From assembly GCA_014898415.1 (NCBI GenBank), contig RCTD01000001.1, positions 1,984,001 through 2,048,000 of the forward strand: a stretch of DNA of 64,000 bases. The letters are read 5' to 3'. The stretch is from Stromatinia cepivora. Its lineage: Eukaryota > Ascomycota > Leotiomycetes > Helotiales > Sclerotiniaceae. Below the pieces are notes generated by a model. The model was not told the DNA's origin. It ran no database searches and was given only the letters and a program-made list of their open reading frames with translations. This document shows, piece after piece, positions 35,301 through 44,632 of this stretch (positions are counted from its first letter, which is position 1; every line of letters starts with the position of its first letter). A program made the translations under genes and the position numbers.

Positions 35301-35543
35301 TATAATAAGGGGATATAACTTGAAGATTTGGGGTATTCAATTAATAATCTTTTAGGGTTCCTAAAGATTCTTGATTTCTTTCCTTTATTAAAGGGAGAAA
35401 ATAGTTCGTTTATATATACAATTTCTACAGAATTATAGATTATAGTTTCCATAGGCTAAACTTATCTTGAAGAAGATGTCTGATATAGCGCTACACTGGC
35501 ATATTCCGAGCCACATGCTTTCAATCCATTGGTCCGTGTGACA
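35301..35543 (-). repeat. Gypsy 5' LTR (right copy)
   Basis: 243 bp ending CGTGTGACA on the plus strand, then CCACT. Its outer end is less mutated than that of the left copy, while its inner edge is more A/T-shifted (TATAATAAGG against TGTGACAAGG). Confidence 0.93.
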
Positions 35544-35548
35544 CCACT
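35544..35548. repeat. Target-site duplication CCACT (right)
   Basis: Matches 21903-21907 and marks the right boundary of the Gypsy insertion. Beyond it the base composition returns to normal within a few bases. Confidence 0.92.
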
Positions 35549-35869
35549 CCAGGTACAACTTAAATCCCCTTCTGCAGAAATCCTTCCGCACGACCATACA
35601 TTGTAATTATGCCATCATGATGCAGAAACCGTTCCATGTGTAATGTGTATGTATAGTCTATATGCATAGACTATGCGAATAGAAAAGACACCGAAGTTCC
35701 CATATCCAGACGCCAAGTAAATTGTATGAACAATTGAAAAAAAAAAGGCTCAAATCAATCCTAGAGCTTTATAAAGCCACTTTTAGCAACATGTAAAATA
35801 CACACAAACCGTGAAATCTGATACAAACCATCCAAGTCTTTCCATTCATTCATCCCTTATAAATACACC

Positions 35870-37471
35870 TCAACCCCACAAATAATACTCCGTGTCTCTC
35901 TCCTCCACTCTTTCATACTTAACGCCCTCAAACGCCGGTCCCTTCCAACCCCTCACATCTCGTTCCATCATACTGATATAAGCTCTATACGCACCCAAAC
36001 TCATCGGTGCATGACAACCCGAACAATAGAAATCTTTTTCTGCATTTCCATTTCCATTTCCTTGACCATGCCCCTGTCCACCATTCTCACAAACATGAAC
36101 TCTGGTATAAAATACCGGATCCTGTTTTACGAATCCACCTTGTCGATAAGAGAAAAAACGAGGAGAAAAAGGTGATTCGGTCATCCATTCACCGTTATTA
36201 ATAGGATGGTGACGACGACGTCTTTCCCAACGATCTTCCTTGCTAAGGATCGTGAAACCTTCGAGCTCGGGGTCATCATAGCTAATACGAGGATGACCAC
36301 GAATTTTCCGAAGAGAAGGACGCGGTCCAATTGGTGCATAGACGATTTTAAAGGTTTCGAGGTTTTTCAGTTTTAGGTCTTGGGGTTTGGAGTTTTGATC
36401 CCAGTCACCCCAGAGAAGATGGAGTTCGACTGGTGAATCAATGAGGGAACTGTCGATTGCCAGATTTTTGACGCTGGAAAGTGGATGTAGTTCTTTGCTG
36501 TCGTTGTTGCCGAAGATGGCTTTGGTGGTGGTGAAATTTGCTGTGTATGGTGAGGCGTCTTCCATGGAGGTTGTTGCTCGTCGGACGTAACATGTGTCGA
36601 TCTCGAGATTGAGATAGATGATAGCTCCACAGGCAGAGTTTGGGAGGGACAGTTGCTTGAAAAGGGGCTGGAGTTCATCACGAGCTTCTCCGCATGTGGC
36701 GAGGAGGGCTGGCGCTGGGCTAAGCGAGACTAAACTCTCTGTTGGGTGATCGTAGGTGATTTGGACGATTCGGGGATGACTCGCTGCTAGCTTCCAGATC
36801 TTGATGCGGAGTTCCTTTGGTAAGAATGGGAATAAGGTGAAGCTTGTTAGGTTGGAGGATTGAAGCAGCATTCTGGGTAGTTCTTCTGGTAATTGCCAGT
36901 TCAGTTGTTGTACATCCAGGGCTGGAGGTGTTAAAGGTGGAGTGTCAATGATATTGACTGTTGAAGCATAGGTTGATTCTTTACCCATTGTAAGGCTCAG
37001 GAGATCATCAGTGAGCGGTGGTGTTGTTGATCCCACAGCAAAGTTCAGATGATCATCAAGGAGCGGTGGTGTTGCTGATCCCATGGCAAAGCCCAAGTGA
37101 TCATTGGTGAGTGAAGGTGCTGTTGCTTGCTTCCGCTATGGTAATTGTCAGAAATGTTTGTAGTTTCCATTGCACCATTACAATAAGATTGACAGCAATT
37201 AGCTACACTCGGGGCATAACAAAATAATTTTAATATCTCTTTTGGTTTAATTGATAATCATTGCCATAATCCCGAGAGCTTGAATCAAACTTTACAAAAG
37301 TGCATAGCACATAAGCTTTGTTTGGTAGCCTTCCAAAGGGGGAGGGTGGGAGGGGTGTAGAGAGAAGAGAAAGATATGGGAGAGACTTACACTAGAAAAA
37401 TTTTGGAGGTTCTCTAAGATTCCTCTTCCAATTGACTTTGGACCAAGTGAATGAAATATTTCACCAGTCAT
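35870..37471 (-). CDS. 2EXR-domain protein with N-terminal repeats
   Basis: The preferred model has two exons, 37471-37391 and 37135-35870, joined across a 255-bp intron (GTAAGT donor, CTGAC branch site, TAG acceptor). It gives 448 residues. The conserved domain begins FTLFPFLPKELRIKIWKLA and continues with a PRIVQI strand, the pattern of the fungal 2EXR domain, found in many proteins of unknown function. The N-terminal part has three imperfect units of about 17 residues ending GS/GK (for example TTPPLTDDLLSLTMGK). The intron is long for this genome. The alternative is a single exon from the ATG at 37096 (408 residues), but repeat unit 1 continues upstream of that ATG, which favours splicing. 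The gene lies 327 bp outside the Gypsy element. Its role is unknown. Confidence 0.75.
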
Positions 37472-38919
37472 TGTAGCTTTTGTAGTGTTTGTAGCGCCCC
37501 TGTTTTAATTTTCTAAATTCTTGCTGTTGAAAACTGTGTAAAGAAGATAGATTGAAAAAAGATTCTCTAAACAAGAAGATAAAAAAGACATGTGAAATTG
37601 TTTGGAAGGTTTCATTCACTCTGGAGGCAGCGCGTCAAAGATCAGGTCGGGGATCAGATAGTGTAGCCAATATAGCCTTGCCTCAGATTACCATGGCGTG
37701 AAAAGTGAATCTGATGGTAGGGCAACTTAGTTTCCATACTTGGGATGAGAACTATCAAGGTGTGTATCTTCTACCATCCTTCTGCCGTGCTGTGCAATGA
37801 GGTGCTCGGAATCTCCCGAGAAGGATACTTTCTCAAAGATGATGAGGATGAAACTATCTGGGATGATTTTCCCGCACAAAAGAACAAACCAGAGGCGGTG
37901 CAGCACCCACGTTTCTGCTTCTGGAGTATATTGTAGGCCATAAGTCCCATACATGATGGCACCATATGAGATATTACCATAGCAACAATGATGATGTTGC
38001 ATAATAATACATAATGGAACATATCATTCATGCGCAGCCTTCATCTTCACATGTCAACACACATGGGTGATCTGCCAAAGATGAAGTTGAGATGAAATAT
38101 CGTAATCTAGGAGGTCCTTCTGTGGCCTTCGATGCAATTCCAGCCATATGGCTAGGTGTGAAATGTAAAAAAAAAACAATAATAGTTGACTGATAGAACT
38201 AGGTCATTGAACACAGCAAGTTTACAAAAGCAAGAAGAGTAGGCTCAAGGTCCCGCAAAGACCAAGAATCAAGAATAAATACTTCAGTTGTCTAGATGAC
38301 ATGATTTTCAGTTGTTAATTTCTCAATAAAATGCAGAATGAAGGGCAAACATAAGTAGATCTTGAACCAAAGACTACCTTGATCTTCAAGTATTCCTATG
38401 TTTACATTGTGCTCCGTGACCGCGAAGTCTTTATGGAAAGGTCGAAGTGAATCCTCTGTGCCACCAGACAATGATTTTTTATGAGGTTCAAAAGAAGAGG
38501 GATAGATGTTCTAGCTATTCACCGGTGATGAGACCATCATGATGCTGCTAGATCGCCCCTGTATGATAATGTTATAAAAATACACCCAAACATATCAAAT
38601 ATGAAAGTTTCTGGAAGATGAATACCTAACATAAGGAAATGTGAGAACGGGAAATATCTACTACTGCTTTATTATTATTCGAAATTCCCTTGAGGATTTT
38701 TCCAAGCACCCGTGATGTTCATTTCATTTCATAAGCGCAGCTAAAATGACAAGGACAAGCCCTTGGTACATTCATCACCAAAGCGAACCCGGAACATCGT
38801 CATTCCAAGAATATCAAATAATGCGCAACATTTATATTTCTTAAGATCCAAATACCCTCAATTGAGGGTGCATCAATATCCAATTCCGCATACATTAATA
38901 CCAGTCACTTGGATATGCG
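37472..38919. other. Divergent intergenic region between the 2EXR and DENND11-like genes
   Basis: 1.45 kb holding two promoters. Overlapping short frames on both strands around 37727-38031 look slightly protein-like but have no family features and no splice context, so I do not call a gene. An A-run lies at 38168-38177. Confidence 0.5.
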
Positions 38920-40900
38920 ATGTCGGCCCAACGTCGAGGAGAAGATCCCTTAAACATCGATATAAGCAGCACCAATGCCGACCTCCCACCCCTCGCTGCG
39001 CTATTCATGATATATTTCGATATCAAGGCTGGCTATACAATTGGATGGAAACGTTCATTATCAGGCATTGAATTAGATGGAGTGGTAGAATATAGGAGTC
39101 TTCCATCGGGTTTACATACTGTGGATGAGGATTTGATATACTTCACCCACGATAATTATGCAGGACTCAGCGCATTCGTCAACGCGCCGGCGGATGAAGA
39201 TTCGAGGAATGCGAGGATGATTGCCGTGGGTATTATGGTACCTCTGAGCTATGGAAGACTGGGTAGGAGTTGGAAGCATGCGGAGAGCTTGAAGGATATC
39301 GCAAGGTATGACTATGTGATCAATTGGTGAGATACTTGCTGACCCCTTTTACAGTGCGCTTATACTCGACGAGAGCAAGACTGAACGGCTCGAGGAATTC
39401 TGGGAGAGCCATAAAGGCGAGGACTTAGGGAAGAGCAAGGAAATAGACTCATTACTAGATTCTCCTTCAAGCGCAAGATTTAACATTCGGAATACACCAC
39501 TGAAATCGAGAGGCCACAATAGAAACCGTTCAGCTTCTGATGGCGCAGCTCTACTTCCTCCTGGACACACATTATCGGTGTATCATCCTGCATGGAGCTT
39601 ACCAAGACTATTGGAAACATTTGGTCCTATGATCTTCTCAATACATCGAGCTGCACTTTTGAGGAAGAGGATTTTGATTAGTGCTCATGCGCCTGTACAT
39701 GAGACATGCGATTTTGGTTGGGGTACCTTCTAATGTGTTTCTAATATCAACTAACGTCAAATAGTATATGCCATATCCGTACTCTCAAATATTCCTCTTG
39801 CAGTCAGCGACCTCCTAGAGCCTACCGCTCCACCACAAAGACTCCGACCCCTCTTCTCAATCGGCGTCCACGATATTCCCCTCCTCGAAGACGACCTAAA
39901 AGCCTCAAAACGAAGAGCCACCTCTGAGGATACTGTCCCCACCGACGGGCGCGATGAGCCTGGCTGCGGCTGGATAGCCTGTACGACTGATAGTATCCTC
40001 GCCACGAAAACCCATCTTTACGATGTCCTCATAACCATGCCACCACCCCACGCATCCACCTCCACCGCAAAAGTATGGCCGAAGGTCGAATGTTCTCCCG
40101 GCGGCATCGAACTTAAAGCTACTCAACGCGATCTCCGCCGCTACAAAGCCCTCAAATGGGGACTATCCCGAACTCCTCACCCCGCCTCCCCAAACATAAG
40201 CACTTCCCGCCGCGCATCCACCTCCTCCTACCTCGAGCAATTCCCCTCCCCTATCGACCTCAACTCCTCCACCACCACTCTTCCTCCACGAGACGACCCT
40301 ATGCTCGATATTCCTGACACCGACTCAATCATCGAACCCGTATCCTGGGCTGCACTCGCCTACTCAGGATTTATCTGGTGGGCCTCGGCCGGCGAACAAC
40401 GTTTACATTCACAAGAAGAGTGGGAAGCTGACTCCGCACTCTTATCATCTCCCCATACGCCAAATCCGTTCTTTAACCCCCTTCCTATCAATCAAGCTGG
40501 TACCCTGACTGCGGAAACCGAAATGGGTATTATTGCTTATTTCCACCGTCTTACATCACAAATCCTCACCACACTGAGCGATATAATCGATGCATCCGAT
40601 TCAGACGACGAACGTGAAGACGATCATAACCATTCTCACCATTCTTCCTCCCCACTACTCAATAGAGGAAGTGACCTTAGTAATCGTAGTAACGGAGGAG
40701 GAGACGCAACGAACGAAGACGAGGAAGACGACGGCATGAATTGTGTATACATCAGTAGCATAGACATGGAACGCATGGGACTCGATGTTTGGAGCGCGGG
40801 CGATTATGTGTTTGTAGAGGAAATTGTTAGGGAGTATTTTGGGAGGAGGGCCAAGATTGAAGGGAGAGGTGTGGATATTTGTGGGGTGAGGATTTGTTAG
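38920..40900 (+). CDS. DENND11/LCHN-type (DUF2347) protein
   Basis: Three exons, 38920-39305, 39355-39716 and 39765-40900, give 627 residues. The N-terminal half has the pattern of the DENND11/LCHN family (related to yeast ANR2): a FMIYFDIKAGYTIGW opening strand, LDGVVEYRSLPSG, a DLIYFTHDNYAGL stretch and a VGIMVPLS strand. ISAHAPVHETCDF and VYAISVLSNIP are rejoined by the second splice. A VSWAALAYSGFIWWASAGE segment lies near the C-terminal third. It is followed by a disordered acidic/Asn-rich stretch. DENN-related proteins act with Rab GTPases in membrane traffic; the partner is not known. The donor of intron 2 is uncertain: GTTGGG at 39717 (48-bp intron, fits homologues) or GTACCT at 39723 (42 bp, adds two residues). 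Both keep the frame. Confidence 0.85.
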
Positions 40901-41514
40901 TGGACGGTTTAAAAGTTGGGATGGTATGGTATGGAATGGAATGGTAGATTGAGGGTGTGGCGAGAATCGCGTTCGGTATATTTGGGGTGGACGGGTCAGA
41001 TGGACTGCTAGATCGAGCGCAGATAGGTGGGTGGAGCAGAATATTGCAGTGTGGTATCAATACATCTTTTTACCAGTTACTAATATGGATAGGAAGTAGG
41101 AAGGAAAAAAGCAATGCCTTCAAACACCCCAGGAGTTCCGGCTTTGATAGGGAGGTAAAGTGTATAGGAGTCCGGAGTCCGGAGTCTGGAATCAAGAGCC
41201 GAAATTCTGAATCTAGGAATCTAGGCTTGAATCGAGTTAGAGGAATGAACGGGCTACAAAGGCAAGTAAAGGAAGGGATTGGGTTAAGCAAGCAAGCCGG
41301 CGCTCGATTAATTATTTATTAGTCAATTATATTATGCTATGCATTCACATTATTCACACTATTCACACCTCTAGAAGGTCGCTCACTCATGTCAAGCGTA
41401 AAAAGGATATATATGAACATTACATGATATGACAATAAAATTTATTCATAACGAAATTTTATTTCTGCTCTGCCTTATTCAGAGACGATGATCCAGATAT
41501 TTTGATCAACGTCT
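40901..41514. other. Convergent 3' region between the DENND11-like gene and SEC63
   Basis: About 600 bp of 3' flanks. It contains short runs such as GGTATGGTATGGAATGGAAT near 40921 and three near-copies of GAGTCCG around 41168-41190. No gene was seen. Confidence 0.55.
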
Positions 41515-41748
41515 TCACTCCCAAAAAGGCAAAGCTACAACCGCACATAAAATAAGTATGTGTAAAGGAGTTGTGTATAAGACGCCATCCCAAATGCTCA
41601 TCACGCCTATTTGTACAAATACACATGTAAAATTTCCCCAAAAAGTCAAGAAATCCCAAACACCCGGGTAAGTTAACGTAACAGTAGAAGCAAATCCTAA
41701 TAGCATAAGAAACATTTGATATTTAGATGTAGAAGAGTTAAGACTCAT
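41515..41748 (-). CDS. Possible 77-residue membrane protein overlapping the SEC63 stop
   Basis: A minus-strand frame starts at an ATG (41748-41746) that shares bases with the SEC63 TAA (TAATG) and runs 77 codons. Its product is strongly hydrophobic, with possible membrane helices around YQMFLMLLGFASTVTLTY and LHILILCAVVALPF. A second frame covering 41459-41659 would give a lysine-containing tail. No family is recognised. In a fungus such an overlap would need reinitiation, a separate transcript or use of the frame in another splice form. It may also be chance in a 3' UTR. Confidence 0.3.
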   Translation of the reverse strand: MSLNSSTSKYQMFLMLLGFASTVTLTYPGVWDFLTFWGNFTCVFVQIGVMSIWDGVLYTTPLHILILCAVVALPFWE

Positions 41749-43996
41749 TATTCCTCATCAGTATCGGTGTCCGTGTCAGTTTCACTTTGTTCATCGACTT
41801 CTTCTTCAGTGTTGCTATCCTCATCACTGGAGTCTTGTACGGCTTGCTTCTTCTTTTTTGGTGGAGCGCCGGTCTTCATGGCTTGCATTTGACCTGCTAG
41901 GGAATCTAATGTGAAATTGTTAGTATGGGTTCTATCAAAAGTGATGAAATTGTGTGTTAACATACCTTCATCTGGTTCACTGATATCATCCTCTGCGTCT
42001 ATTTCCAATGCCTTACTGGCATCCTCTACAACTAGAGTGGCCTCAAGTTTGGTATCGAATCCAACATATGAATCGCAGATAAGATGCATAACAAAGGTAT
42101 AGCTTCCAGGTTGTGGAGGAGCCTGGAATTGTGCCTTGAGAGTTTGCATATTGAAAGTAGGCTTTCCACTTTCGTCAAATATGGGCTTGTCGAAAGCGAA
42201 GAATGTGAAAGGTGGTACAGCGATCTTGCCTTGCTTGCTGTCGGTGAGGAAAACATGCCATTTAGGCGAGTGGTCACGTGTGAAGTAGGGGGCGAATGCA
42301 AGAGGTGGGAAGACCTGCTTGTTTTCAGGCTTTTCGCCTTTGGCGGTCTTCTTCGCGCGACCAAGAATGGCGTCGAGGTCATCCTCATCTGGGTCAATGT
42401 CTTCCAAATCGAGTTCGTTAACCTTAGGGACGTTTTCGCTTCCAGGGGGGATAAATCGTCCTTTAACAACGAATGATACTAATGAACTAGGAGTGATGAA
42501 TTTCTCGCCTGTGACCTTGAAAAATGCCTTTTCAACCTGTAAACGAGGAAGTTGCTTGGCGGTAGACATGGCAGTTTTGTATTGGGCTTCTGTGAGTAAG
42601 CCATTTCCGACACTTAACTTCTTTCGGTACGCGTTTGGTAGTGCCATATATTGTTGAAGGGTCAAGTGGGTTTTCGAGTCGCCTTCGATTGCCTTTGCAA
42701 TAGCCGGGGTAATATATGGTAACTGAAGAAGGGGCGAAGCATTTGGTGGTAGAGCTTGAACGATATTTTGAGCAGTCGCGTATGATGCTAGAATAGGGCC
42801 AGTGGTTGCGAAAGCGAGAGTGATAGCTGTAAATGCGTTGTTGAGGTCATGGGCGATAGGAGCTACTTCGTATTTCGCCTTGTTGAGTTCAGGGTCTTCA
42901 AGTTCAGTTCGACCCAAATATGCCCAGAGTAATGCAAGAGCCTTTCGTCGAGCACCGCCATCTAATTCCTCTAGCTTTGTTTTATCCTTGGTTGACAAAC
43001 CAGCGGCAGCAGTAGTTCCATCGCCCTCTGCGAGAACTCTCGATTCCAGCTTGCCAAGTCCTGAATCAGCTTTGTGACCTTTCAAAATTTGCTTGTATTC
43101 AACGCCACTGCTTAAAGCGCCAACGATTCCGCCCTCGGTGATGTTTTCTTGGTATTCTTGGAACAGATTGTTGGCACTTTCGATCAAAACCTTCTCTTTC
43201 GACATGCGCTGGGTGCCATACCACCAGGATCCGACAAGGTAAGGAAGTAAAACTCCCAAAAGAATTGCATATACAAGTACGACATATTTCCCGTTTCCTT
43301 CGGAGACAATCCAGGTAGGTAAGGCAATTCCAATGCTAAAGCTCTGTTTGCCATCGGGGTGTCCAAATTGTATATAGTTATTTCTGATATCCTCATCAGT
43401 AAGCGCCTTGTATGCCTTTGTAAGCTCCACGAAATGATCGTTCAATGACTGCAGTGTTTGGTTCTTGGCTGGGTCGGGTCTAATCTTGTCAGGGTGGAAT
43501 TTCAGCGAAAGTCGTTTGTAGTGTGATTTAATTTCTTTTTCTGTAGCGGACTGTTTGAAAATTAGCCAATATCCAGACAATGTATTCTGAGCCTCAAATT
43601 ACCTCTTTAATATCCAAGATATCGTATGGATTCCAGATCTTTGGTATCGTTCTGGCTGTGACTTGAAATTGATATGCCATAACAGCAACTATCGCCCACC
43701 CCACAACCATGGCGATCATACGTTTTATTTTTCGCTGCTTCCTCCTCTGTGCCCTCCTTTGACTCTCTATTAAGTCGGCATGTTCAGGCTTGTAATCCGT
43801 CTTTATTCGGGGCGCCGTTGCACCTGGGTCTGATCTGGGTCTTAAAACATCCCAAGTCAAAGCTATAGATATAATCCCAGAAAGTGTACCGATGAATATG
43901 GGGAAAAATTGCCCCTACAATATGTTAGCTAACCCTTTGGGAATATGCGCAGATGTTGCATACCTGTTCATCATAGGAATAATCCGTTCCACTCAT
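41748..43996 (-). CDS. SEC63: SEC63, ER translocon subunit with J domain
   Basis: Four exons, 43996-43964, 43914-43603, 43550-41966 and 41905-41748, give 695 residues, the usual length. The protein starts MSGTDYSYDEQGQFFP. Membrane segments lie at about residues 15-30 and 80-100. A lumenal J domain carries HPD near 134-136 inside YKRLSLKFHPDKIRPDP. A third membrane segment lies near 190-215, followed by the cytosolic Brl domains and a C-terminal acidic tail (DSDTEEE-type) that binds Sec62. SEC63 recruits BiP to the Sec61 channel for post-translational import. The last intron (41906-41965, GTATGT donor, TACTAAC branch, TAG acceptor) is exactly 60 bp with no stop codon, so retention would only add 20 residues. 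Confidence 0.96.
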
Positions 43997-44632
43997 CTTG
44001 AAGATATTTTTTGGTCTTCAAGACCTTTTTCCCCCCAAAGTTTACTTGCGCGCAAGTTAAATGATTAATTCGACTTTTTCCTTAGAAGGGTGTTGGGGAG
44101 TATGTATGTAGCGAAGGACATGAAAGAAATTAAAGTTCTTCGATGGAAGATGTGTTATCATAACTTTTGACTTTTTGGCCCTTCGGCTCTTGATATGTGG
44201 CTCGAACTTCGGTCATCACTACCAAGAGAGGCTAGCTACTTTGGGTATAGTCCAAAACTCCCCACCAATTGGACCATTGAATACGAACTTTAAATTCAAT
44301 TGAGATCTGGACAGAGAAGGAAACAGAAGAAAGGATTTATAAAGGATTTATAAAGGATTTATTTTATTCCATATTTAGCCCTCAATAGATAATCGATATG
44401 AGATGCTTTGAGTTTGTTTATTATGTATAGACATTTCGTATAGATTGATCAATAGTTAAGCTATTCTTTATTCCTTAATTCTCTTGGTATAATCATATCT
44501 TCTTCATGGAAACGTATCATCATCGTATAGACACCCAGCAACTCCAGCATGATCTATATAAAATCCATCTAATAGCGCCTAGCAATGCAAATTAACATTA
44601 TCTCCGAAGAAGAACCAATTTTGATATCATGT
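43997..44632. other. Intergenic: SEC63 promoter and 3' flank of RDH54
   Basis: 636 bp between two minus-strand genes. The word AAAGGATTTAT occurs three times in tandem near 44332-44361. No gene was seen. Confidence 0.6.

Larger units (their letters stand above)
21908..35543 (-). mobile_element. Ty3/Gypsy chromovirus LTR retrotransposon, RIP-degraded, with nested Copia
   Basis: Two 243-bp direct LTRs (21908-22150 and 35301-35543) and a 5-bp target duplication (CCACT) define one insertion of 13,636 bp. Removing the nested Copia element leaves about 6.8 kb. The coding strand is minus. From right to left I can see a Gag-like segment (33614-33408), reverse transcriptase (about 31760-31229), integrase (23030-22767) and a chromodomain (about 22420-22300). 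A purine-rich tract (GAAGAGGGAAGG on the minus strand) abuts the 3' LTR at 22151, as expected for plus-strand priming. The element is extremely AT-rich and full of stops. LTR differences are all transitions with no indels, the signature of repeat-induced point mutation. It cannot encode working proteins. Confidence 0.95.

Noticed and set aside
21908..35543. Two side-by-side elements or a single giant element
   Set aside because: Matching target duplications for each LTR pair and the split of Gypsy reverse transcriptase from integrase show nesting.
37727..38031. Overlapping frames on both strands (63-91 codons)
   Set aside because: They look slightly protein-like, but both strands are open at once, which suggests composition rather than coding. 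No homology was recognised.
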